This document shows, piece by piece, positions 52,552 through 59,537 of a DNA stretch of 59,537 bases. The translations under genes and the position numbers were made by a program. The stretch spans positions 1-59,537 of the forward strand of contig JAFTDE010000014.1 of the NCBI GenBank assembly GCA_017454335.1, written 5' to 3'. Numbering within the stretch: position 1 is the stretch's first letter; each line of letters begins with the position of its first letter. The notes under the pieces were generated by a model, which saw nothing but the letters and a program-made list of their open reading frames with translations, was not told the origin of the DNA and ran no database searches. Source of the stretch: Bacteroidales bacterium (GTDB taxonomy: Bacteria > Bacteroidota > Bacteroidia > Bacteroidales > UBA932).

Positions 52552-54531
52552 TTACTTATGTAACACCAAGATTGTGAAGCTTAAGGGTTCCACACTGACC
52601 GGGAAGGTCTGTCCTTCGGCCTCGAACGGCCCCTCGACAGGCACGATCCGTTCCGGTTCGTCCAGGGTGTTGTCCTCGCGCAGCAGTTCGCTCGCCAGGC
52701 GGATCCGCCGGACGCCCTGCAGGACGTCCCGCTTCTTGATGCCGGTGAAATTCAGCACGACATCCCGCTTCTGCTCCGAGGTGTTGACCACCTTGACGTA
52801 GATCTGGTCCCCGTCCCGTACCGCGCTGGCGAACAGCCCGCCCTGGCCTTCGGCTCCGGTGACGTTCCGGCCGTCCATCTTCAGCGGCAGCGTGCTGCTG
52901 CCCCGGTAGGCGGAGTACAGGTGCTGGACCTGCCAGCTGGCCGTGCGGACCGAGCGCAGGTTGTCGTACCAGATCAGGTCCGGACGCCACTGCCATCCCT
53001 CGACATGTGCGAACAGGGGCGCGTAGGTGGCCATGTGCACCAGGTCGGCGTTGCGCTCCAGGCCCGTCATGAAGGCGGCCTCCAGGAGCGAGGCGTAGTA
53101 GTGGTTGACCTTGTATCCGGCGGCGTGGCAGGCGTACTCCCCGGCAAAGACCTTCGGCCCCTTGCGGTCGTAGTTGTCGTAGCGGGCGCCCTGGGCGAGG
53201 AACCAGTCGTAGGGACGGTAGAAGTGCTCGTCCACCAGGTCGGCGCCGATCTTGCGCATCTCGGGCCAGAGGTAGTCGAACTGCTCGCCCTCGGAGTTCG
53301 GTCCGGAGGTGCCGACGATCTTGATGTCGGGATAGGCCTTGCGGATGGCCTGGACGAAGGGGATCAGGTGCTCGGGGTATTCCGGACCCCACTGCTCGTT
53401 GCCGATGCCGATGAATTTCAGGTTGAACGGAGCCGGATGTCCCATCTCCGCACGCAGGCGTCCCCACTGCGTGTCGGTTCCGCCGTTGGCGAACTCGATC
53501 AGGTCCAGGGCGTCCTGGATGTAGGGCTGCAGTTCTCTCACGGGGACGTGTGCGGCCGGGTCGTCATTCTGGAACTGGCAGGCCAGGCCGCAGCTGACGA
53601 TGGGCAGCGGTTCCGCGCCGATTTCCTCGCTCAGCTGGAAGAATTCGAAGAATCCCAGGCCGTAGGACTGGAAATAGTCCGGGAAGAAACGGTAGTTGAA
53701 GGTGTATTCCCAGCGGTTCTCGTTCAGGGGCCGGTTCTCCACCGGTCCGACGGAATTCTTCCAGTTGTAACGGGTCTGCAGGTCCGCGCCCTCCACGATG
53801 CATCCGCCCGGGAAGCGGAAGATGCCCGGGTGCAGGTCGTACAGGGCCTGGGCCAGGTCCTTGCGCATGCCGTTCTCGTGTCCCATCCAGGTGTCGACGG
53901 GGAAGAGCGAAACATGCTCGAGGTCCACGCAGCGGCCCTGGCGGGTCTCCATGAAGATACGCAGGGTCGCCTTGGGATCCGTTTCAGGCGCGGTCAGGAT
54001 GACCTGGTATTTCTTCCATTCACCGCCCCGGACCGTGATGCGTCCGCTGGTATAGGCCTGGCGCTCCTGCATCGAAGCGGTCTGGACCAGTTCCGCGCGC
54101 AGGCTCACTCCCTGCCCGTCCGGGACGCGGGCCCAGACGCTGAAGCGGTATTGCGCCCCGGCCTGGATGCCGATGCCGAAGAATCCCTCGTTGTCCAGTC
54201 CGGTATGCTTGTGGGCGTGTCCGGGATCATACAGGCGGACATAGTGCGGATTCCGTTCGAACGGGCCGTCGTTCCGTACTTCGACCCGGCCGAAGGCCTT
54301 CCATCCCTGCAGGGCGTCCTGCGGGAATTCGAACGAACGGTTCTTGACCAGTTCGGCGTACAGGCCGCCGTCAGCCGCGAAGTTGATGTCTTCGAAGAAG
54401 ATGCCGTACATGGTCGGCTGGATGGGCGCACCGGTCTTTTTCAGGTCGATGTCCATCCGGTAGGTCTGCGAAAAAGCAGAAACCGTTACCCCGAAGACCA
54501 GGGTAGCGGTTAACAGCTGTTTGAGATGCAT
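52552..54531 (-). CDS. GH51 family alpha-L-arabinofuranosidase
   Basis: About 659 aa from the ATG at 54531, which is 1 base after the MFS stop. Signal peptide HLKQLLTATLVFGVTVSAFSQ. N-terminal carbohydrate-binding-like sandwich (about 85-200), then GH51 barrel and C-terminal beta domain. MYGIFFEDINFAADGGLYAELVKNRSFE is typical for the family. Acid/base Glu379 in GIGNEQWGPEYPE and nucleophile Glu465 in FAGEYACHA. Releases arabinose from arabinan or arabinoxylan in the periplasm. Last gene of the operon kdgK-eda-MFS-GH51. Confidence 0.95.
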   Translation of the reverse strand: MHLKQLLTATLVFGVTVSAFSQTYRMDIDLKKTGAPIQPTMYGIFFEDINFAADGGLYAELVKNRSFEFPQDALQGWKAFGRVEVRNDGPFERNPHYVRLYDPGHAHKHTGLDNEGFFGIGIQAGAQYRFSVWARVPDGQGVSLRAELVQTASMQERQAYTSGRITVRGGEWKKYQVILTAPETDPKATLRIFMETRQGRCVDLEHVSLFPVDTWMGHENGMRKDLAQALYDLHPGIFRFPGGCIVEGADLQTRYNWKNSVGPVENRPLNENRWEYTFNYRFFPDYFQSYGLGFFEFFQLSEEIGAEPLPIVSCGLACQFQNDDPAAHVPVRELQPYIQDALDLIEFANGGTDTQWGRLRAEMGHPAPFNLKFIGIGNEQWGPEYPEHLIPFVQAIRKAYPDIKIVGTSGPNSEGEQFDYLWPEMRKIGADLVDEHFYRPYDWFLAQGARYDNYDRKGPKVFAGEYACHAAGYKVNHYYASLLEAAFMTGLERNADLVHMATYAPLFAHVEGWQWRPDLIWYDNLRSVRTASWQVQHLYSAYRGSSTLPLKMDGRNVTGAEGQGGLFASAVRDGDQIYVKVVNTSEQKRDVVLNFTGIKKRDVLQGVRRIRLASELLREDNTLDEPERIVPVEGPFEAEGQTFPVSVEPLSFTILVLHK

Positions 54532-54532
54532 A

Positions 54533-55993
54533 TTATTCTGCAACGATGGGTTTGTACTTCGGAACCAGCGCCTTCATGCATGCCCAGCCGATCAGGTAGG
54601 CGATACCGCAGTAGCAGAACATGATGAAGTAACCGGCCGGCTTGCCTTCGAATCCGAGGAAGGTGAAGGCGCTGCCGGCGTTCTCGGCGAAGGTGAACAG
54701 GTTGCCCGCCACCTTCTGGATGATCATCGATCCGATACCGCCCGCCATGGCACCGATGCCGGTGATGGTCGCGACGGTGCTCTTCGGGAACATGTCACCG
54801 ACGGTCGAGAAGATGTTCGCGGACCAGGCCTGGTGTCCGGCTCCGGCCAGACCGATCAGGATCGCAGGCCACCAGGGGCTGCCCGAGCTCATGCCCAGCG
54901 GCTGGGCCAGCAGGGCGGCGATCGGGAAGAACGCGAAGATCAGCATGGCCAGCATGCGGCCCGAATACGGATGCATGCCCTTCTTCTCGACGAAGAGCTT
55001 CGGCAGGTAGCCGCCGAAGATCGAGATGACGGTCACGATGGCGTACAGCGTGAAGATCAGGATCTGACCCAGGGTGGAGGTCGCCGGGGCGTTGAACTGG
55101 TTGCTGAAATACGAAGGAGCCCAGAACAGGAAGAACCACCAGACACCGTCGGTGAAGAACTTGCCGAGGATGAAGGCCCAGGTCTGCTTGTAGGTGAAGC
55201 ACTTGCCCAGCGGGATGGCTTTCTCCTCGACGGCGGCGGCCTTGGCGGCGGCTTCGGCCTCGGCCTCGTCATCCTGGTGGATGTACTTCAGCTCCTCTTC
55301 GTTGACGTGTTTGCTCTTCTCGGGCTTGTCATACATGAAGGCCCAGAAGAACATCCAGATGAATCCCAGGGCACCGATGATGATGAAGGCCATTTCCCAG
55401 CCGAACTTGACGGCCAGCGGCGGGATCAGCAGCGGGGCGGCCAGGGCTCCGATGGAGGCGCCGGCATTGAAGAGGGAGGTCGCGAAGGCGCGGTCCTTCT
55501 TCGGGAAGTACTCCGCGGTCACCTTGATGGCGGCCGGGAAGTTGCCCGCTTCACCCAGGGCCAGGATGCCCCGGCACAGCAGGAAGAGGTACACGGATGT
55601 GGTCGAGACGGCCAGGGCGGCATTGCTGCCGACTTCGACGGCGCGCATCGCGGCGACGCTGCCGAGCCCGGCGATATGGGCCGTAGCCCAGCCCGTCGCG
55701 GCATGGAGGCAGGCGCCCGCCGACCAGACACCGATGGCGATGAGGTATCCCTTCTTGGTGCCCATCCAGTCCACGAACTTGCCCGCGAACAGGCAGGCGA
55801 TGGCGTAGAAGATGGAGAAGAAAGAAGTAATCGTACCGTAGTTGGCATCTGTCCAGTGGAACTCGGGCTTGATGAATTCCTCGTAGGTGAGCGAGAGGAC
55901 CTGGCGGTCCAGGTAGTTGACGGTCGTCGCCACGAACAGCAGCGAGCACAGCCACCAGCGCCAGTTGGTCATCAGTTTCTTTTGTGTTGACAT
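54533..55993 (-). CDS. MFS transporter, anion:cation symporter (hexuronate) type
   Basis: A 486-aa inner-membrane transporter with 12 predicted helices, of the ExuT/hexuronate ACS subfamily: MTNWRWWLCSLLFVATTVNYLDRQVLSLTYE in helix 1, GTKKGYLIAIGVWSAGACLHA, RGILALGEAGNFPAAIKVTAEYFPKKDRAFATSLFNAGASIGALAAPLL in helices 4-5, and ISIFGGYLPKL. A charged cytoplasmic loop rich in Glu and Ala lies around residues 240-270. Adjacent kdgK and eda support galacturonate, glucuronate or 2-keto-3-deoxygluconate as substrate. It is 19 bp after eda. Confidence 0.9.
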   Translation of the reverse strand: MSTQKKLMTNWRWWLCSLLFVATTVNYLDRQVLSLTYEEFIKPEFHWTDANYGTITSFFSIFYAIACLFAGKFVDWMGTKKGYLIAIGVWSAGACLHAATGWATAHIAGLGSVAAMRAVEVGSNAALAVSTTSVYLFLLCRGILALGEAGNFPAAIKVTAEYFPKKDRAFATSLFNAGASIGALAAPLLIPPLAVKFGWEMAFIIIGALGFIWMFFWAFMYDKPEKSKHVNEEELKYIHQDDEAEAEAAAKAAAVEEKAIPLGKCFTYKQTWAFILGKFFTDGVWWFFLFWAPSYFSNQFNAPATSTLGQILIFTLYAIVTVISIFGGYLPKLFVEKKGMHPYSGRMLAMLIFAFFPIAALLAQPLGMSSGSPWWPAILIGLAGAGHQAWSANIFSTVGDMFPKSTVATITGIGAMAGGIGSMIIQKVAGNLFTFAENAGSAFTFLGFEGKPAGYFIMFCYCGIAYLIGWACMKALVPKYKPIVAE

Positions 55994-56012
55994 GATTATT
56001 GGTTTAAGTTGA

Positions 56013-56678
56013 TTATCTGACTTCCTTGACTATGGCCAGGGCGTCGCGGCACAGCTGGGTGATCTTGCCCCAGTCTCCTGCGGCGATCACGTCCTTGGGG
56101 AAGAGGTTGCTGCCCATGCCGACGCTCAGCACGCCCGCCTTGAACCATCCTTCCAGGTTCTCCCGGGTGGGTTTGACACCGCCGGTCACCATCAGCTGGC
56201 TCCAGGGCATCGGGGCGCGCAGACCTTTGACGAAGGCCGGTCCGAGCACGTCGCCGGGGAAGACCTTGCAGACGTCGCAGCCCAGTTCCTGGGCGGCGCC
56301 GACTTCGGAAACGCTGCCGCAGCCCGGGCAGTAGGGGATCAGGCGGCGGTTGCAGATCGGCGCGATCGCAGGATTGAAGAGCGGTCCGACGACAAAGTTG
56401 GCACCCAGCTGGATGTACAGCGAGGCGGTGCCGGGATCAACGATGGCTCCGATACCCATGATCATGCCGGGCAGTTCGGCGTTGGCGTATTTCACCAGGG
56501 GCTTGAAGACCTCCTGGGCGAAGTCGCCGCGGTTGGTGAATTCAAACAGGCGGATGCCGCCGTCATAGCAGGCTTTCAGCACGTTCTTGCTGATTTCGAT
56601 GTCTGCGTTGTAGAAGACCGGGACGATGCCGGTCTCCTTCATGGTCTGGAGGACCTGGAGTTTGGAGTATTTTGCCAT
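56013..56678 (-). CDS. eda: 2-dehydro-3-deoxy-phosphogluconate (KDPG) aldolase
   Basis: About 221 aa from the ATG at 56678 ([13 protein letters not shown]). Class I aldolase splitting KDPG into pyruvate and glyceraldehyde 3-phosphate. Schiff-base Lys138 in [10 protein letters not shown], catalytic Glu46 in RLFEFTNRG, and [20 protein letters not shown] as phosphate-binding motif. It follows kdgK by 4 bp, which makes its substrate, so the two form a complete lower uronate pathway. Confidence 0.95.
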   Translation of the reverse strand: MAKYSKLQVLQTMKETGIVPVFYNADIEISKNVLKACYDGGIRLFEFTNRGDFAQEVFKPLVKYANAELPGMIMGIGAIVDPGTASLYIQLGANFVVGPLFNPAIAPICNRRLIPYCPGCGSVSEVGAAQELGCDVCKVFPGDVLGPAFVKGLRAPMPWSQLMVTGGVKPTRENLEGWFKAGVLSVGMGSNLFPKDVIAAGDWGKITQLCRDALAIVKEVR

Positions 56679-56682
56679 AATC

Positions 56683-57708
56683 TTATCTTTGTACACGTCC
56701 GTTGGCGTTTCCGCCAGCCAGGCTCAGCACTTCGGCTTCGCTGACGAGGTTGAAGTCGCCGTTGATGGTATGTTTGAGGGCGGATGCCGCTACGGCGAAT
56801 TCGAGGGCGGAAGCCTGGTCGCCGGGATATTTCAGCATGCCGTGGATGAGACCGCCCGAGAAGGAGTCACCGCCGCCGACGCGGTCGATGATGGGATTGA
56901 TCTCGTAGCGCTTGGACTGGTAGAATTCCTTGCCGTCGTAGATGAGGGCCTTCCAGCCGTTGAACGTGGCGGAGAAGGACTCGCGCAGGGTCGAGACGAC
57001 ATATTTGAATCCGAATTCCTTCATCATCTGCTTGAAGATGCCTTCATAACCGGCGGCATCGGTATTGCCGGCCTCGACGTCGGCGTCGGGTTTGAACCCG
57101 AGGCAGAGTTCGGCGTCCTCTTCGTTGCCGATGCACACGTCCACGTATTTCATCAGGGGCCGCATGATGGAGATGGCCTTCTCGGAAGTCCAGAGTTTCT
57201 TGCGGAAGTTGAGGTCCACGGAAACGGTCACGCCATGGCGCTTTGCGGCCTCGCAGGCCAGTCTGGTCAGTTCGGCGGCCTTGTCGGAGATGGCGGGGGA
57301 GATGCCGGACCAGTGGAACCAGGCGGCTCCTTCCATGATCTTGTCGAAGTCAAAATCGGCGGGATCGGCTTCGGCGATGGCGGAGTGGGCGCGGTCGTAG
57401 ATAACCTTGGAAGGGCGCATGGAAGCGCCGGTCTCGGCATAGTACAGACCGACACGGTCACCTCCGCGGGCGATGTAGTCCGTCTTCACGCCATAGCGGC
57501 GGAGGGCATTGACGGCGATCTGCCCGATCTCGTGCTTGGGCAGTTTGCTGACGTAATAGGCGTCGTGGCCATAGTTGGCGAGGCTGACGGCGACATTCGC
57601 CTCACCGCCTCCGGGGATGATACGGAAAGAATCAGCCTGGATGAAACGGTCGTTGCCCGCAGGGCTCAGGCGGAGCATGATCTCTCCAAAAGTGATGACT
57701 TTAGACAT
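56683..57708 (-). CDS. kdgK: 2-keto-3-deoxygluconate kinase
   Basis: About 341 aa from the ATG at 57708; the longer frame to 57771 crosses the promoter. PfkB/ribokinase family: [62 protein letters not shown], and the catalytic motif [16 protein letters not shown] near residue 285 (Asp base). Makes KDPG for eda. First gene of the minus-strand operon with the -7 box at 57741-57748. Confidence 0.94.
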   Translation of the reverse strand: MSKVITFGEIMLRLSPAGNDRFIQADSFRIIPGGGEANVAVSLANYGHDAYYVSKLPKHEIGQIAVNALRRYGVKTDYIARGGDRVGLYYAETGASMRPSKVIYDRAHSAIAEADPADFDFDKIMEGAAWFHWSGISPAISDKAAELTRLACEAAKRHGVTVSVDLNFRKKLWTSEKAISIMRPLMKYVDVCIGNEEDAELCLGFKPDADVEAGNTDAAGYEGIFKQMMKEFGFKYVVSTLRESFSATFNGWKALIYDGKEFYQSKRYEINPIIDRVGGGDSFSGGLIHGMLKYPGDQASALEFAVAASALKHTINGDFNLVSEAEVLSLAGGNANGRVQR

Positions 57709-57740
57709 ATTCTTAAAAGAATTGATTTTTTTGATTCTGA

Positions 57741-57748
57741 CAAAAATA
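57741..57748 (-). promoter_or_regulatory. -7 promoter box for kdgK-eda-MFS-GH51
   Basis: TATTTTTG on the minus strand, 32 bp before the kdgK ATG. No good -33 element seen. It is back-to-back with the plus-strand promoter at 57791-57798. Confidence 0.6.
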
Positions 57749-57790
57749 ATAAAAATCCGCGTTCTTTCCACTACACTCGGAAAATATAAC

Positions 57791-57798
57791 TACCTTTG
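57791..57798 (+). promoter_or_regulatory. -7 promoter box for the GH43 gene
   Basis: TACCTTTG, 26 bp ahead of the GH43 ATG at 57825. The divergent arrangement suggests shared control of the two sugar units. Confidence 0.65.
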
Positions 57799-57824
57799 AA
57801 AAACGATAAACAACAATTCAACAT

Positions 57825-59300
57825 ATGAAGTCCCTGCGTGTTTTTCTGACGACGGTGCTGATAGGCATCGCCGCCATTTCGTCTGCACAGACCTTTACCA
57901 ATCCCGTCCTGGGCGGTGATTACCCCGACCCGTCCGTGATGCGCGACGGCGAGGACTACTACCTGACCCATTCCTCGTTCGACTACAATCCCGGCCTGAT
58001 CGTCTTCCACTCCCGCGACCTGGTGAACTGGGAACCGATCAGCTATGCCCTCCAGACTTATCTGGGCCCTGTCTGGGCGCCGGATATCTCGAAGGTGGAT
58101 GGCAAGTACTGCATCTATTTCACCGTCAGCGGGCGCGGGAACTACCTCGTCCAGGCGGACAGCCCCTACGGCCCCTGGACCGATCCGGTGCTGGTCTTCC
58201 GCACGGGCATCGACCCCTGCATCGCGGTGGCCGAGGACGGGACGAAATGGCTGTTCGTCAGCGGCGGCGGCCGTGTCCAGCTGAGTCCGGACGGGCGCAG
58301 CAGCATCGAGCGTACCTATTCGCACGTCTATGACGGATGGCAGTACCCCCGGGAGTGGGTGACCGAAGGTTTCTGCCTCGAGGGTCCGAAACTGAAGAAA
58401 GTAGGGGAGTACTGGTACTACCTGGCCGCCGAGGGCGGCACCGCCGGTCCGCCGACCAGCCACATGGTCACCGTGGCCCGCAGCAAGAGCCTGGACGGCC
58501 CCTGGGAGAACAGTCCGTACAACCCCCTCATCCATACCTATAATAATACGGACCGCTGGTGGTCCCGTGGGCACGGATCCCTGATCGACACCCCGGACGG
58601 CCGCTGGTACTGCATCTACCACGCCTACGAGAACGGTTTCACCGGCCTGGGCCGCCAGACCCTGCTGGAGCCGGTCGAATTCACCCCGGACGGCTGGATC
58701 AAGTCCACCTGCGAGGACATCGCCCAGCCCATCGCGCTGCCCCTGCCCGAGGTCAAGACCGACCGCAAGGCCCGTCTGGGCGAATTCCGCATCGGGCTGG
58801 ACTGGAAGTACTACAAGGACTTCGATCCCGCGCGCGCCACGGTCAAGGACGGCGTGCTGACCCTGAAGGCCCAGGGGGACAGCCCGGCGAACTCCGCCCC
58901 GATCATGTTCGTCGCCGGAGTCCACTCCTACGAGTTCGAGGTGGAGATCCAGCGCGATCCCGAAGCGGTCGCGGGCCTGGTGCTGTACTATGACAACCAG
59001 TTCTACGCCGGTACGGGCGTGAACAACCGCGGCACCATGCGTTACCGCAAGGACCGGGGGAGCCAGCGCAGCCGTGTCGAGAACGCGACCCACATCTGGC
59101 TGCGGGTCCGCAATGACTGCCAGGTGATTACCGCGGCGTACAGCCTGGACGGCAAAAACTGGATCCAGGAAGAGTGGGGCCACGAGATCTCCGGATACAA
59201 CCACAATACCTGCTATTATTTCCAGAGTTCCCTGCCCGGCCTGATGGCCGCAGGGAAGGGGGAAGTGAAATTTAGTAACTTCAAGTATAGGGAATTCTGA
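57825..59300 (+). CDS. GH43 family beta-xylosidase / arabinofuranosidase with C-terminal sandwich
   Basis: A 491-aa exported enzyme with signal peptide (RVFLTTVLIGIAAISSAQ). GH43 propeller (about 24-310): catalytic base Asp35 in GDYPDPSV, Asp130 in GIDPCI, acid Glu186 in CLEGPKL; PVWAPDISKVDGKYCIYF is also typical. A C-terminal beta-sandwich (about 330-491) resembles the lectin-like domain of beta-xylosidases, with VAGLVLYYDNQFYAGTGV and KVKFSNF-like ending. Expected substrates are xylo- or arabino-oligosaccharides. It precedes the SusC gene and faces kdgK divergently. Confidence 0.93.
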   Translation: MKSLRVFLTTVLIGIAAISSAQTFTNPVLGGDYPDPSVMRDGEDYYLTHSSFDYNPGLIVFHSRDLVNWEPISYALQTYLGPVWAPDISKVDGKYCIYFTVSGRGNYLVQADSPYGPWTDPVLVFRTGIDPCIAVAEDGTKWLFVSGGGRVQLSPDGRSSIERTYSHVYDGWQYPREWVTEGFCLEGPKLKKVGEYWYYLAAEGGTAGPPTSHMVTVARSKSLDGPWENSPYNPLIHTYNNTDRWWSRGHGSLIDTPDGRWYCIYHAYENGFTGLGRQTLLEPVEFTPDGWIKSTCEDIAQPIALPLPEVKTDRKARLGEFRIGLDWKYYKDFDPARATVKDGVLTLKAQGDSPANSAPIMFVAGVHSYEFEVEIQRDPEAVAGLVLYYDNQFYAGTGVNNRGTMRYRKDRGSQRSRVENATHIWLRVRNDCQVITAAYSLDGKNWIQEEWGHEISGYNHNTCYYFQSSLPGLMAAGKGEVKFSNFKYREF

Positions 59301-59309
59301 TTTTTTTGT

Positions 59310-59317
59310 TAATTTTG
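59310..59317 (+). promoter_or_regulatory. -7 promoter box for the SusC gene
   Basis: TAATTTTG, 93 bp before the ATG at 59411. The AT-rich leader in between (59318-59410) has no open frame of note. Long leaders are usual ahead of susC genes. Confidence 0.6.
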
Positions 59318-59410
59318 CGCTTTGTGACAAAGAATACATAAAACACGAAACAAAATATAACTATTATATTTATTAATTAACCTTTTTGTTTAACCAAAAA
59401 AACTGAAAAG

Positions 59411-59537
59411 ATGAAGAATCATCTCATGAAAGCGTTTGCAGTGGCCTGCGCCATGCTGCTCAGCGTCGCCGCATTCGCCCAGCAAAAGATTTCAGGTACG
59501 ATCGTCGACGAGCTCGGTCCCGTCGTCGGTGCGACCA
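59411..59537 (+). CDS. SusC-like TonB-dependent outer membrane receptor, 5' end only
   Basis: The first 42 codons, cut by the window end. Signal peptide HLMKAFAVACAMLLSVAAFAQ, then QKISGTIVDELGPVVGAT. The latter is the start of the carboxypeptidase-regulatory-like domain that begins nearly all SusC proteins (G-T-V-x-D with a G-A-T turn). A full gene would be about 3 kb and normally be followed by susD. It imports oligosaccharides through the outer membrane. The adjoining GH43, GH51 and uronate genes suggest arabinan- or xylan/pectin-type glycans. Confidence 0.85.
   Translation, partial: MKNHLMKAFAVACAMLLSVAAFAQQKISGTIVDELGPVVGAT

Overview
This is a stretch of a high-GC Bacteroidetes chromosome, most likely an uncultured gut or rumen Bacteroidales. 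Three things point there. Promoters repeatedly match the Bacteroidetes -7 box TAnnTTTG, with a -33 TTTG where visible. The carbohydrate genes are typical of polysaccharide utilisation loci and end in a SusC-type receptor start. The amino-acid operons have Bacteroidales-like content. The species assignment is inference.

Layout. (1) Positions 1-5.2 kb form an accessory region. It has a possible insertion-sequence tail at the left edge, then about 1.3 kb of hairpin-dense DNA with no credible gene, then four minus-strand genes of unknown function. Three of these are paralogs of a family that resembles small phage or virion-associated proteins. The region abuts the 3' end of a tRNA-Ser gene and looks like an integrated island. 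(2) Positions 5.2-5.75 kb hold two minus-strand tRNA-Ser genes (CGA and TGA), each with its own promoter. (3) Positions 5.8-12.2 kb, plus strand, carry an EF-hand membrane protein with a glycosyltransferase, then rpsO and pnp. (4) Positions 12.2-20.2 kb form a sugar cluster: a GH43 arabinanase-like enzyme converges on a GH2 / sugar-porter MFS / DUF5107-TPR operon. (5) A small tandem-ACT protein has its own promoter and terminator.

(6) Positions 20.8-40.7 kb appear to be one 17-gene minus-strand operon: ilvD, ilvB, ilvN, ilvC, leuA, leuC, leuD, a second LeuA/CimA-type synthase, leuB, ilvE, an omega-amidase, an aminotransferase, metY, metX, asnA, lysC, lysA. Genes are separated by at most about a dozen bases, many with ATGA stop/start overlaps. 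It diverges across about 140 bp from thrA-thrB-thrC-asd-aminotransferase (40.8-47.7 kb). Together they cover most steps from aspartate to threonine, homocysteine and asparagine, first and last lysine steps, and valine, leucine and (with 2-oxobutyrate) isoleucine. (7) Positions 47.7-52.5 kb carry two phenylacetate-CoA ligase paralogs with indolepyruvate oxidoreductase iorB and iorA, an arylacetate/arylpyruvate module. (8) Positions 52.5-59.5 kb are a second sugar locus: kdgK-eda-MFS-GH51 on the minus strand, divergent from a GH43 enzyme and the first 127 bases of a SusC gene.

Most of the window is ordinary metabolism. The parts that look least described are the hairpin-rich non-coding block and its neighbouring paralog island (0.1-5.2 kb), the very long amino-acid operon, and the amidase-aminotransferase pair inside its methionine section. 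No tools were run: family calls come from reading the proteins, and structural calls from reading base pairing by eye.
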